Shown: positions 25,432-34,700 of the stretch, piece after piece
Layout of the letters: the number at the start of each line of letters is the position of its first letter
How positions within the stretch are numbered: the stretch's first letter is position 1
Assembly: GCF_900128975.1 (NCBI RefSeq)
Contig: NZ_FQVC01000016.1
Span: 1 to 64,000 of the forward strand
DNA length: 64,000 nt
Direction: 5' to 3'
Source of the DNA: Devosia limi DSM 17137
GTDB lineage: Bacteria; Pseudomonadota; Alphaproteobacteria; Rhizobiales; Devosiaceae
Notes under the pieces: model-generated
What the model was told of the DNA's origin: nothing
Database searches by the model: none
What the model saw: only the letters and a program-made list of their open reading frames with translations
Translations under genes and position numbers: made by a program

Positions 25432-25467
25432 CATAATTCTCAAAGCGAGCGCACGGGCGCTGGCTCG

Positions 25468-25650
25468 TTAGTTCTTCGCGGGAGCGAGAACCTGCCGGCC
25501 GCGATACATGCCGGACTTGAGGTCGACGTGATGCGGGCGACGCAGTTCGCCGCTATCCTTGTCTTCAACATAGGAGGATGCGGAAAGCGCATCGGCCGAA
25601 CGGCGGAAGCCGCGCTTCATCGGCGATGTTTTGCGTTTTGGCACTGCCAT
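25468..25650 (-). CDS. rpmF: 50S ribosomal protein L32
   Basis: L32 is a structural protein of the large ribosomal subunit. The 60-residue sequence starts [18 protein letters not shown], contains the basic [12 protein letters not shown] segment, and lacks the zinc-binding cysteines present in some other bacterial L32 proteins. That cysteine-free form is usual in alphaproteobacteria. The gene is transcribed after mtgA in the same direction with 100 bases between them, and is closed by the terminator at 25400-25431. Confidence 0.97.
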   Translation of the reverse strand: MAVPKRKTSPMKRGFRRSADALSASSYVEDKDSGELRRPHHVDLKSGMYRGRQVLAPAKN

Positions 25651-25750
25651 GATCGGTACTCCGAATTCAATATCGTTGCGCCGCCAGAGCGGCCCAGAGA
25701 CTGGCTCTGTTGGGGTTGGCGGTGTCTATAGATGAGAAAATGCCCGTTGA

Positions 25751-26464
25751 CTAGAGGGCAAGTTGACCGTTTTCCCCCACGCAGGCAGCGCGCTCGCCAT
25801 ATTGACGAGCCCGCGCGGCAATGATCCCGGCAATGCGCTGCATACCCGCCGAAGGCCGGCCTGGCAAGCGCACCATCGGATTGGGCAGAGCCGTGGTCAA
25901 CAGGCTCGCCGTACGCCAGTCCAGATCCTGCGGTTCGATGCCAAAAGCGGCGCGCGCACCAGCTACCGCGCCGAACTGCCCGTCCGGTCCCCATTCGGCA
26001 ATATTGAGGTAGATTTCCATGATCCGTTTCTTCGGCATCACCAGGTCGATATAGAGCGCCAGCGGAATCTCGAGGCCCTTGCGCACAAAACTCTGGTCGT
26101 TCCAAAGAAAGAGGTTCCGCGCCACCTGCATGGTGATTGTCGAAGCGCCCCGTGCATCCTCCCCCGCCATCAGTTTTTCCACCTCGTCGCGCAGCGCACC
26201 GAGATCGACGCCCCAATGGCGGCAGAACTGCCCGTCCTCCGACAGGATCACCGCGGCTTTCAGACGATCGGAAATCTGGTCGATATCGCGCCACTCGCGC
26301 ACCACCGGCCGCCCGGTCAGATAGCGCTCCAGCATCGGCACCGAAACCGGATCGACCACCAGATAGACCGGCGTCAGGATCAACGGAATGGCCACCAGCA
26401 CGGCCAGCACCATGCCGCCCCAGCGCCAGATGCGCCCCCATCCCCTTGCTCGCCGTCTCGCCAT
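25751..26464 (-). CDS. mtgA: Monofunctional peptidoglycan transglycosylase
   Basis: MtgA polymerises lipid II into glycan strands at the inner membrane. The 237-residue protein has a basic N-terminus (ARRRARGWGR), one transmembrane helix (about residues 18-36) and a GT51 domain with the catalytic glutamate in AVILSEDGQFCRHWGVD, plus the RGASTITMQVARNLFL and KKRIMEIYLNIAEWG segments that define the family. I chose ATG at 26464 because it gives the usual short basic start; the open frame extends to 26608 without recognisable sequence. The start region is divergent from the polyprenyl synthase gene. Confidence 0.9.
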   Translation of the reverse strand: MARRRARGWGRIWRWGGMVLAVLVAIPLILTPVYLVVDPVSVPMLERYLTGRPVVREWRDIDQISDRLKAAVILSEDGQFCRHWGVDLGALRDEVEKLMAGEDARGASTITMQVARNLFLWNDQSFVRKGLEIPLALYIDLVMPKKRIMEIYLNIAEWGPDGQFGAVAGARAAFGIEPQDLDWRTASLLTTALPNPMVRLPGRPSAGMQRIAGIIAARARQYGERAACVGENGQLAL

Positions 26465-26625
26465 CCAGCCCTGCCCCTGTGACACCAGCCCCGTGCATAC
26501 CGGCGATGCCGTTCCGGTGAAAGGCAAAATCCCCGCGCGGCCTGTGGTCATCCGATCCGCCCGCCGGGGCGCCAGGGCCCCTACCACCTCTTGCCCCCCT
26601 GCAGCCAATTGGCTAGCAACAGCGC

Positions 26626-27528
26626 ATGTATGATTTTGCCGCCGACATTGCCGATTGTGCCCTGGCCGTCGAAACGGCCCTGGACCGCCACCTGACCGCC
26701 GCGCGGCTCTCGGGTCCCGGCCCGGCCGCCGACCGGCTCGTCGCCGCCATGCGCCATGGCAGCCTCAATGGCGGCAAGCGCCTGCGCCCGCTGCTGGTGC
26801 GCCAGACCGCCACCATCTTTGGCGTGCCGCCGGCCCAGTCGCTGCTGGCTGGTCTGGCCATCGAGGCGGTGCATTGCTACTCGCTGATCCATGATGACCT
26901 GCCGGCCATGGACGACGACGACCTGCGCCGCGGCCGCCCGACCGTCCACAAGGCCTATGACGAAGCCACCGCCATTCTGGCCGGCGACGCGCTGCTGACT
27001 CACGCTTTTGGGCTCCTGTCCCACCCCGACTGCCACCCAGATTCCAGTGTACGCATCGCGCTGGTCAGTGAATTGGTGGCCGGCAGCGGCGCTGGCGGCA
27101 TGGCTGGCGGCCAGATGCGCGACATCGAGGGCGAGACCGCCCCGCTCGATGCCAGCGGCATCGCCACCATGCAGGCGATGAAGACCGGCGCCCTGATCCG
27201 CGCCAGCGTCCGCATCGGCGCCCTTTTGGGCAATGCCGATCCGCGCGCGCTCTCGGCGCTCACCGCCTATGCCGAGGCCGCCGGCCGCGCCTTCCAGCTG
27301 GCCGATGACATTCTCGACGTCACCGCCACACCCGAAGCCATGGGCAAGGCCACCGGCAAGGACGCCAGCCAGGGCAAGCAGACCCTCGTGGCCCGCGTCG
27401 GCGTCGATGCTGCCCGGGCTGAACTCAAGCTCATCATCAATGAAGCGCTGTCGGCGCTGCGCACCTTCGGTCCCAAGGCCGATGGCCTGCGCGCCACCGC
27501 CCGCTATTTCGGCAGCCGGGAGAACTGA
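26626..27528 (+). CDS. ispA: Short-chain polyprenyl diphosphate synthase (farnesyl-PP synthase type)
   Basis: This 300-residue class I prenyltransferase joins dimethylallyl and isopentenyl diphosphate into farnesyl diphosphate, precursor for undecaprenyl carrier and quinones. The first aspartate-rich motif, DDLPAMD at residues 90-96, follows the SLIHDD helix. The six-residue spacing (DDxxxxD) is typical of bacterial farnesyl/geranyl enzymes. The second motif is in LADDILDVT near residue 228. GGKRLRPLL at 49-57 is the diphosphate-binding loop. The MOSC gene starts two bases after its stop. ispG of the same isoprenoid pathway lies 3 kb away. Confidence 0.93.
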   Translation: MYDFAADIADCALAVETALDRHLTAARLSGPGPAADRLVAAMRHGSLNGGKRLRPLLVRQTATIFGVPPAQSLLAGLAIEAVHCYSLIHDDLPAMDDDDLRRGRPTVHKAYDEATAILAGDALLTHAFGLLSHPDCHPDSSVRIALVSELVAGSGAGGMAGGQMRDIEGETAPLDASGIATMQAMKTGALIRASVRIGALLGNADPRALSALTAYAEAAGRAFQLADDILDVTATPEAMGKATGKDASQGKQTLVARVGVDAARAELKLIINEALSALRTFGPKADGLRATARYFGSREN

Positions 27529-27530
27529 GC

Positions 27531-28166
27531 ATGGCCCGGCTGGAGAGCGTCAATCGCGGCAAGGCCGAGCCGATCCCGGCCAAATCCGCCCTGACCGGCA
27601 TCTACAAGCGCCCCGTCAGCGGCCCCGTTGAAATCGATCGCGATGGCCTTGTCGATGACGCCATTATCGACCGCCGCCATCACGGCGGCATCGACCAGGC
27701 CATCTACATTTACTTTGCCGATGACTACGCCTGGTGGAGCCGCGAACTCGACGCCGAGCTCGCCCCCGGCACCTTTGGCGAAAACCTCACCATCGACGGC
27801 ATCACGGGCAGCGCCGTGTCGGTCGGCGATCGCTTCGCCATCGGTCCGGTGCTGCTGGAAGTCACCTCGCACCGCACCCCCTGCATGGTGTTTGCCGCGC
27901 GCATGGGCGATCCCGGCTTCGTCAAACGGTTCCACCGCGCCGGCCGCCCCGGCGCCTATTGCCGCGTCATAACCACGGGCGCCATCGAAGCCGGCATGCC
28001 AGTCGGTTACCAAAACTTTGCCGGAGCGCCCGTCACCGTCAGCGAATTGATGGCACTCGACGGGATCCGCGACATTCCCGCCGCCACGCTCGAGCGCGCC
28101 CTTGCCGCCCCCGTTCATTACAAGCTGCGCCACGATTACGAGCAGCGCCTCGCCCGCCTTTTCTAA
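27531..28166 (+). CDS. MOSC domain protein (YiiM-like)
   Basis: MOSC domains bind the molybdenum cofactor or sulfur carrier groups. In YiiM-type proteins they support reduction of N-hydroxylated compounds. The 211-residue sequence has the YiiM opening (VNRGKAEPIPAKSALTGIYK), the HHGGIDQAIYIYFADDYAWW segment, FGENLTIDG and a cysteine in the SHRTPCMVFA segment (C121) likely to bind the cofactor. The downstream EAGMPV segment is typical. It starts two bases after the polyprenyl synthase stop and ten bases before a YbaK gene, so a shared transcript is likely although the functions seem unrelated. Confidence 0.9.
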   Translation: MARLESVNRGKAEPIPAKSALTGIYKRPVSGPVEIDRDGLVDDAIIDRRHHGGIDQAIYIYFADDYAWWSRELDAELAPGTFGENLTIDGITGSAVSVGDRFAIGPVLLEVTSHRTPCMVFAARMGDPGFVKRFHRAGRPGAYCRVITTGAIEAGMPVGYQNFAGAPVTVSELMALDGIRDIPAATLERALAAPVHYKLRHDYEQRLARLF

Positions 28167-28176
28167 AGGACATTTC

Positions 28177-28653
28177 ATGAGCCTCGACAGCGTCCGCGCC
28201 GACCTTGCCTCACGTGCCCCCGATCTCGCCATCATCGAAACCACCGAATCGACCGCCACCGTCCAGCTGGCCGCCATCGTCCATAATTGCGAGCCCGGCC
28301 AGATCGCCAAGACCCTGTGCATCCGCGTTGGCGGCGAAGTGCTGCTCCTGGTGACGCGGGGCGATGCCCGGCTCGACAATGCCAAGGCCAAGGCCGCCTT
28401 CGGTGGCCGCCCGCGCATGCTGGGCGCCGAGGAAGTCGAAGACCTCACCAGCCACAAGGTCGGCGGCGTCTGCCCCTTTGGCCTGCCCCGGCAATTGCCG
28501 ATCTATTGCGATGCCTCGCTCAGGATCTATGATGAGGTCATCCCGGCCGCCGGCTCGACCCATTCATCGGTTCGCATGAGCGTCGACCGACTGGCCGAAC
28601 TGGTTGGCGGCAAATGGGTCGATGCCTGCCAGCCGCCCGTCGCGGCGGAATAG
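28177..28653 (+). CDS. YbaK/EbsC-family aminoacyl-tRNA deacylase-like protein
   Basis: This 158-residue protein has the YbaK/ProX editing-domain fold. Family members hydrolyse misacylated tRNAs such as Cys-tRNA-Pro or Ala-tRNA-Pro. The characteristic lysine lies in CEPGQIAKTLCIR (about residue 47), and the GGVCPFGLP segment is the other conserved signature. It acts as a free-standing editing factor, not fused to a tRNA synthetase. Which tRNA it edits cannot be told. ATG at 28177 follows an AAAGGA sequence and gives the usual short start; a longer open frame to 28102 lies within the MOSC gene. Confidence 0.9.
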   Translation: MSLDSVRADLASRAPDLAIIETTESTATVQLAAIVHNCEPGQIAKTLCIRVGGEVLLLVTRGDARLDNAKAKAAFGGRPRMLGAEEVEDLTSHKVGGVCPFGLPRQLPIYCDASLRIYDEVIPAAGSTHSSVRMSVDRLAELVGGKWVDACQPPVAAE

Positions 28654-28662
28654 GAACACAAC

Positions 28663-29022
28663 ATGCTGCTGGCCTTCCTCGTCGTCGTTACCGCGATCAA
28701 CGTTCTGGTGGCCACCGGCTTTTCCCTTGCCGGCATCTTCTTGCCGGGCTTGATCGTTAGAGGGGGTGAGGGCTCGCACACCGCGCGGGTCTTTGCGCTT
28801 TATGGCCTGGCCCGTTCCTTGCCCCTGTTACTGGTCGCCGCCTGGGCCATCCTGACCACCTCGCTGCCCGGCCTGCTCTGGGTTGGCACCCTGGCCGGCG
28901 TCAGCCTGCTCGCCGATGCCGCTGTCGGCACCCAGACCGGCGATCGCCTCAAGGTCTGGGGGCCTCTCGGCCTTGGCGCCCTGCAAATCATCGCCGTGCT
29001 GCTCGCGGCCTGGTGGGCCTGA
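28663..29022 (+). CDS. Hypothetical four-helix membrane protein
   Basis: A 119-residue inner-membrane protein with four hydrophobic segments: about residues 2-24, 44-62, 68-88 and 98-118. The residues between helices one and two are RGGEGSHTAR, with one basic/acidic cluster. The shape resembles small DoxX- or DUF4267-like proteins, but no signature is clear enough to assign. It lies nine bases after the YbaK-like gene and ten bases before a methyltransferase gene, so it belongs to the same run of co-directional genes starting at the polyprenyl synthase. Function unknown. Confidence 0.7.
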   Translation: MLLAFLVVVTAINVLVATGFSLAGIFLPGLIVRGGEGSHTARVFALYGLARSLPLLLVAAWAILTTSLPGLLWVGTLAGVSLLADAAVGTQTGDRLKVWGPLGLGALQIIAVLLAAWWA

Positions 29023-29031
29023 GCCAGGGCA

Positions 29032-29688
29032 ATGCCATTCGACACAGCCGCGTTCATCCGCACCCGGCTGCATCTGCTGCCGGTTCCCTCAATCCCCGAA
29101 ATCGTCATTCATACCGCCCATTCCCGCAGCGGCCTTGGCCACCTGCTGGAGCAATCCCGCGACCCGGACCCGCCCGCGCCCTATTGGGCCTATCCCTGGG
29201 CCGGCGGCGTCGCTCTCGCGCGCTATATCTTGGATCACCCCGGGACAGTCCGCGGCCACCGCGTGCTCGATCTCGGCTCGGGCTCGGGCCTTGTCGCCAT
29301 CGCCGCCGCCATGGCGGGCGCCGCCAGCGTGCTGGCCGCCGAAATCGACGCCAATGGCCGCGTGGCCCTCAGGCTCAATGCGGCGGCCAATGGAATTTCA
29401 GTGCAGGTGCTTGATGCCGATATCGTCGCCGGCCTGCCCGTGCCCGTCGACATCGTGCTGGCCGGGGACGTGTTCTACGACCCAGCGGTTGCAGCGCCCA
29501 TGCTGGCCTTTCTCGACCGCTGCCAGGCCGTGGGGCAGCATGTGCTGGTGGGTGATCCCTACCGAGCGGCCCTGCCACTGCAGCGCCTGCGCCGGCTCAT
29601 CGACTATCAGGTGTCCGATGTCGGCAGCGCCCGCCACGCCAGCGCTGTCACCGCCGGCGTCTTCGAGCTTTGCCCTAGAACTGCCTGA
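29032..29688 (+). CDS. Class I SAM-dependent methyltransferase (ETFB-lysine methyltransferase type)
   Basis: This 218-residue protein has a clean SAM-binding motif, LDLGSGSGLVAIAAAMAGA at about residues 79-97, with AAEIDANGRVALRLNA following as the acidic loop. The sequence APYWAYPWAGGVALARYIL before it, and VLAGDVFYDPAVAAPM after it, resemble the electron-transfer flavoprotein beta-subunit lysine methyltransferase group and the PrmA-like fold. The likely target is a protein lysine, but this is inferred from family. It is the last gene of the co-directional run and is convergent with the small membrane gene at 29675, overlapping it by 14 bases. Confidence 0.85.
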   Translation: MPFDTAAFIRTRLHLLPVPSIPEIVIHTAHSRSGLGHLLEQSRDPDPPAPYWAYPWAGGVALARYILDHPGTVRGHRVLDLGSGSGLVAIAAAMAGAASVLAAEIDANGRVALRLNAAANGISVQVLDADIVAGLPVPVDIVLAGDVFYDPAVAAPMLAFLDRCQAVGQHVLVGDPYRAALPLQRLRRLIDYQVSDVGSARHASAVTAGVFELCPRTA

Positions 29689-29800
29689 GATTGCCCGTCA
29701 GCCCGAGCACCAGCAGCGTCACGAGCAAAGCCCCCAGCCAGATCCAGCGGCGGGACGTGCCCTGAAGCGGCTTCAGCAGGGCCTGCAGTTTCTCGTTCAT
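29675..29800 (-). CDS. 41-residue single-helix membrane peptide coupled to ispG
   Basis: A short open frame of 41 residues starts at ATG 29800, four bases inside the end of ispG (ATGA overlap), and ends at TAG 29677-29675. It reads as a basic/amphipathic start ([18 protein letters not shown]), then a strong transmembrane helix ([18 protein letters not shown]) and a short tail NLRQF. The overlap, the codon use and the helix all argue for a real gene rather than chance. The product is below the size limit of most gene finders. Function is unknown; its expression should be tied to IspG. The last 14 bases overlap the convergent methyltransferase gene. Confidence 0.6.
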   Translation of the reverse strand: MNEKLQALLKPLQGTSRRWIWLGALLVTLLVLGLTGNLRQF

Positions 29801-31038
29801 TCCGCCGCACTCTTCTGGCCAGCGCCAAACTTGCGCTCGATATAGTCGGCAACCATCACCTTGAACTGGTCGGCAACATCAGCGCCGCGCAGCGTCGCGA
29901 CCTTCTGGCCATCGACAAACACCGGTGCCGCCGGCGTCTCGCCGGTGCCCGGCAGCGAAATGCCGATATTGGCATGCTTGCTTTCGCCCGGCCCGTTGAC
30001 GATGCATCCCATCACCGCCACCGACAGGCCCTCGACACCCGGATAGCGTTCCTTCCATTCCGGCATAGAGGACGACAAGTGATCCTGAATGTCCTTGGCC
30101 AGATGCTGGAACGTGTTCGACGTCGTGCGCCCGCAACCTGGGCAGGCAGCTACCACCGGCAGAAACTGGCGGAAGCCCATGGTCTGCAGCAATTCCTGCG
30201 CCACCTTGACCTCGGTGGTGCGATCGCCGCCTGGCTCGGGCGTCAGCGAAATACGGATCGTGTCGCCAATGCCCTGCTGCATCAGGATGCCCAGTGCCGC
30301 CGACGAGGCGACGACACCCTTGGTGCCCATGCCCGCCTCGGTCAGCCCGAGATGGAGCGCATAATCGCAACGCGCCGCCAGGTCCTGATAGACTGCGATC
30401 AGGTGCTGCACGTCCGAGACCTTGGTCGAGAGGATAATCCGATCGCGCCCCATGCCAAGCTCTTCGGCCCGCTGCGCGCTGAGCAGCGCCGACTGGATAA
30501 TCGCCTCGCGCTGCACTGCAGCCGCCGAAATCGGCGTTGCGGACGCAGCGTTCTCGTCCATCAGCTTGGTGAGCAATTCCTCGTCGAGCGAACCCCAGTT
30601 CACCCCGATACGCACCGGCTTGTTGTACTTGTTGGCGATCTCGATCAGCGTCGAAAACTGCGTGTCCCGCTTTGCCTTGAAGCCCACATTGCCCGGATTG
30701 ACCCGATATTTCGCCAGCGCTTCGGCGCAAGCCGGATGGTCGGTCAGCAGCTTGTGGCCGATATAGTGGAAGTCCCCCACCAGCGGCACATCGTACCCCA
30801 TGAACGCCAACCGGTCGCGGATAATGGGCACCGCCGCCGCCGACTCGTCACGGTCCACGGTGATCCGCACGATCTCCGAACCGGCGCGCGCCAGCTGCAT
30901 CACCTGTTTGACCGTCGCATCGATATCGGCCGTATCGGTATTGGTCATCGACTGGACGACCACGGGCGCGCCGCCCCCGACCATCACGCCACCGACATCA
31001 ACCCCGACCGAATGCCTGCGCTCTAACGGGCCTGCCAT
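29797..31038 (-). CDS. ispG: 4-hydroxy-3-methylbut-2-enyl diphosphate synthase
   Basis: IspG (GcpE) is an iron-sulfur enzyme that converts MEcPP to HMBPP, the penultimate step of the non-mevalonate isoprenoid pathway. The 413-residue protein has the N-terminal TIM-barrel part ([11 protein letters not shown]) and the C-terminal iron-sulfur part, with cluster cysteines in ACPGCGRTT and CIVNGPGE. It is the flavodoxin-dependent short bacterial type. ATG at 31038 has AAGAGG six bases before it (31045-31050), so the longer TTG frame to 31053 is not needed. A small membrane peptide gene overlaps its stop. Confidence 0.96.
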   Translation of the reverse strand: MAGPLERRHSVGVDVGGVMVGGGAPVVVQSMTNTDTADIDATVKQVMQLARAGSEIVRITVDRDESAAAVPIIRDRLAFMGYDVPLVGDFHYIGHKLLTDHPACAEALAKYRVNPGNVGFKAKRDTQFSTLIEIANKYNKPVRIGVNWGSLDEELLTKLMDENAASATPISAAAVQREAIIQSALLSAQRAEELGMGRDRIILSTKVSDVQHLIAVYQDLAARCDYALHLGLTEAGMGTKGVVASSAALGILMQQGIGDTIRISLTPEPGGDRTTEVKVAQELLQTMGFRQFLPVVAACPGCGRTTSNTFQHLAKDIQDHLSSSMPEWKERYPGVEGLSVAVMGCIVNGPGESKHANIGISLPGTGETPAAPVFVDGQKVATLRGADVADQFKVMVADYIERKFGAGQKSAAE

Positions 31039-31224
31039 GAAACACCTCTTCAAGATGAGGGAGAAATAAGCCTGCCAGCCTAGAAGAGCAATGTTTCTGC
31101 TTGATGATAGCGCAAGCGTGTCGTTTCAGCGCAGAGCTGTTGCCCTTAGCGGGGCGGTAACCGCCCCTGTAATTTGTGATCGGCATGATCTTGATCCGGC
31201 GTCAGCCCGGACCATCTATAGCTC

Positions 31225-31527
31225 ATGATCAAGATGCTCCTCCCCCGCCTCGTCCTCTTCCGCAAAGAAGTCGTCCAGCTCTGGAAGGCCTTCTTCGCGC
31301 CCGAGACCCCGTTGTTCCTCAAGGCAGCAACGCTGTTCACCGCGTTCTACCTGATCAATCCGTTCGACATCATCCCCGATGTCCTGCCGTTTATCGGCTG
31401 GGTCGATGATCTGATCCTGATCCCCCTGATGGTGGGCTGGATCGTCAGCCGCCTGCCGGTCCCGGTCCGCGCCGACATGCGTGAGCGCAACGGCCAGACC
31501 ATCGACGGCAGTGCCCGCCGGCTTTAG
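31225..31527 (+). CDS. YkvA-family (DUF1232) membrane protein
   Basis: This 100-residue protein belongs to DUF1232: the characteristic TAFYLINPFDIIPDVLPFIGWVDDL segment occupies about residues 39-63, with two hydrophobic helices around it. It should be membrane associated through its amphipathic and hydrophobic segments. Family members are widespread and have no established role. It stands between the ispG promoter region and an extragenic palindrome pair, in the opposite direction to both ispG and pyc, so it is probably transcribed alone. Confidence 0.88.
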   Translation: MIKMLLPRLVLFRKEVVQLWKAFFAPETPLFLKAATLFTAFYLINPFDIIPDVLPFIGWVDDLILIPLMVGWIVSRLPVPVRADMRERNGQTIDGSARRL

Positions 31528-31570
31528 GCCGCCTCGGTCTCGCCGCCGACCTCCCCCACCCACCGCGCTG

Positions 31571-31645
31571 CCCACGGACTTGATCCGTGGGCCACTCTCG
31601 GCGCGGTACATGCGGCGCTTGGTCCCGGATCAAGTCCGGGGACAG
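31571..31645. repeat. Pair of extragenic palindromes with a GACTTGATCC core
   Basis: GCCCACGGACTTGATCCGTGGGCC (31571-31594, palindromic) and TGGTCCCGGATCAAGTCCGGGGACA (31620-31644) are two hairpin units that share a GGA(C/T)TTGATCC core in opposite orientation. A partial copy lies near 37946-37960. They differ from the GTCATTCC group and form a second family. Confidence 0.6.
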
Positions 31646-31682
31646 CACTGTGACTGAGGCAACAGTCCAAACCGCCACAACA

Positions 31683-31710
31683 AAAAAGCCCGGATCGCTC
31701 CGGGCTTTTT
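31683..31710 (-). terminator. Rho-independent terminator of pyc
   Basis: AAAAAGCCCGG and CCGGGCTTTTT form a strong stem around a six-base loop, two bases after the pyc stop codon. The T-tract on the minus strand fits a classical terminator. It would also stop transcription from the plus side. Confidence 0.92.
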
Positions 31711-31711
31711 G

Positions 31712-34700
31712 TTATTCAAACCGGACCAGCAGGTCCTTGGCGTCGATCTGGTCGCCGGGCTTGACCAGCACTTCGGCGATCACCCCATCGGCCTCGGCAT
31801 GGATGGCGGTTTCCATCTTCATCGCCTCGATCGAGCACAGCACGTCGCCCGCGGTCACCTGCTGCCCCTGCTTGACCGCCAGTGACGAAATCACGCCTGG
31901 CATCGGCGCGCCGACCTGCTTGGCATCGCCCAGCACTGCCTTGGCGCGCAGCTTGATCTCACCGGCCTTCAACCGATCCGGCACCGTGATAGTGCGCGGC
32001 TGGCCATTGAGATCGAAGAAGACACGCACTTCGCCCTTCTCATTGGTCTCGGCCCGGCCCAGATACTGGAGCACCAGCGTCTTGCCCTTTTCGATATCGA
32101 CCAGCAGTTCCTGGCCCTCGGTCAGCCCGTAGAAATAGACCGGCGTCGGCAGCACTTCGGTGGGGCCGTAGCGATCCTGGGTCTTTTCGAAATCGGCATA
32201 GACCTTGGGATACATCAGATACGAGGCCAGGCGGAAATCGTCGATCTCGTGCCCGGACTCCTCGACCACCTTCTTGCGTTCGGCTTCGAGATCGACATCC
32301 TTGAGGTAAGAACCTGGCCGTTCGGTGATCGCGGTCTTGCCCTTGAGCACCTTCTTCTGCAGCGCCTTGGGGAAGCCGCCCGGCGGCTGGCCCAGGTCAC
32401 CGGCAAAGAAGCCGACGACGGAATCGGGGAACGCGATATCGCGGTTGGGGTCTTCCACATCGGCGCGGGTCAACCCGGCCGAAACCATGGCCAGCGCCAT
32501 GTCGCCAACCACCTTGGAGCTTGGCGTCACCTTGACGATGTCGCCAAACATCTGGTTGACGTCGGCATAGGTCTGGGCGACCTCGTGCCAGCGCGTTTCC
32601 AGCCCCAGCGAACGTGCCTGTTCCTTGAGATTGGTGAACTGGCCGCCCGGCATTTCGTGCAGATAGACTTCCGAAGCGCCGCCCTTGAGATCGCTTTCAA
32701 AGGCGCGGTACTGGGTGCGCACAGCTTCCCAGTAGAACGAGATCTGGCGGATCGCCTTGGCGTCCAGCCCGGGATCGCGATCGCCATCGGCCAGGGCCGC
32801 CACCAGCGAACCCAGCGTCGGCTGGCTGGTGGTGCCGCTGAGCGCGTCCATCGCCGCATCCACCGCATCGACGCCCGCATCCACTGCCGCCAGCACCGTG
32901 GCCGAAGCCGCACCCGATGTGTCGTGCGTATGCAGGTGGATCGGCAGCGAGATTTCCTGCTTCAGCGTCTCGATCAGCTTTTTGGCCGCCGCCGGGCGCA
33001 ACAGGCCCGCCATGTCCTTGAGCCCCAGCACATGCGCGCCGGCAGCTTCCAGTTCCTTGGCCAGGGCCACATAGTATTTCAGGTCATACTTGGCCCGGTT
33101 CGGGTCCAGCAGGTCGCCGGTATAGCAGATGACGCCCTCAGCCACCTTGCCGGCATCGACCACCGCGTCGAGCGAGACGCGCATGTTCTCGACCCAGTTG
33201 AGGCAATCGAACACCCGGAAAATATCGACCCCGCCCTTGGCCGCCTGGGCGACGAAGAACTTGACCACATTGTCGGGATAATTGGTGTAACCGACGCCAT
33301 TGCTGCCGCGTAGCAGCATCTGGGTCAGGATATTGGGTGCTCCCTCGCGCACCTTGGCCAGCCGCTCCCAGGGATCCTCATTGAGGAAGCGCATCGAAAC
33401 GTCGAACGTTGCGCCACCCCAGCATTCGAGGCTGAAGAGGTTAGGCAATCCGCGCGAATAGGCCTGGGCGATGCGGGTGATATCGAAGCTGCGCATACGC
33501 GTCGCCAGCAGCGACTGATGCGCATCGCGCATCGTCGTGTCGGTGAACAACACGCGGTTCTGCGCCTTCATCCACTCGGCCAGCGCCTTGGGGCCCTGCT
33601 TGTCCAGAATCTGCCGGCTGCCATCGATGACGGCGAGGGGCGGGAATTCCGGCACGATCGGCGCCGCCGCTTCCGCAGGCGGACGCGGCCGGTCGCGCAC
33701 CTCGGGATGCCCGTTGACGGTCACGTCAGCGATATAGCTGAGCAGCTTGGTCGCACGATCCTTACGCGGCTTGAAGTTGAACAGCTCGGGCGTCGTATCG
33801 ATGAAGCGCGTCGTATAGCGGTTCTCGACAAAGTCGGGATGGGTGATGATGTTTTCGAGGAAGGCCAGGTTGGTCGACACCCCCCGGATCCGAAATTCGC
33901 GCAGCGCGCGATGCATGCGGGCAATGGCTTCCTCGGCCGTTGGCGCCCAGCAGGTCACCTTTTCCAGCAGCGGATCATAGAACCGGGTGATGATCGCGCC
34001 CGAATAGGCGGTGCCACCATCAAGGCGCACGCCAAAGCCGGTCGCGCCGCGATAGGCGGTGATGCGGCCATAGTCGGGAATGAAATTGTGCTCGGGATCT
34101 TCGGTGGTCACCCGGCACTGGATGGCATTGCCATTGAGCCGGATATTTTCCTGCAGCGGCACGCCGCTTTCGGGTGTCCCGATCACCGCGCCGTCGAGCA
34201 GATGGATCTGCGCCTTGACGATGTCGATACCTGTCACTTCTTCGGTGACCGTATGCTCCACCTGGATGCGCGGGTTCACTTCGATGAAGTAGAACTTGTC
34301 GGTATCGGCATCCATCAGGAATTCGACCGTGCCGGCGCCACGATAATTGGCCGCCTTGCCGAGCCGCACCGCCGCGTCGGTCAGTTCCTTGCGGACATTG
34401 TCGTCGAGATAAGGCGCTGGCGCCCGCTCGACCACTTTCTGGTTGCGCCGCTGCACCGAGCAGTCGCGTTCATAAAGATGCACAAGGTTGCCGTGATCGT
34501 CGCCGATCAGCTGCACTTCGACATGGCGGGCCCGTTCGACCAGCTTTTCGAGATACATCTCGTCCTTGCCGAACGCCGCCTTGGCCTCGCGCTTGCCTTC
34601 GCTGACTTCCGACAGCAGGCTCTTTTCATCCATGATGCGGCGCATGCCGCGCCCGCCGCCGCCCCAGCTGGCCTTAAGCATCAGCGGATAGCCGATTTCG

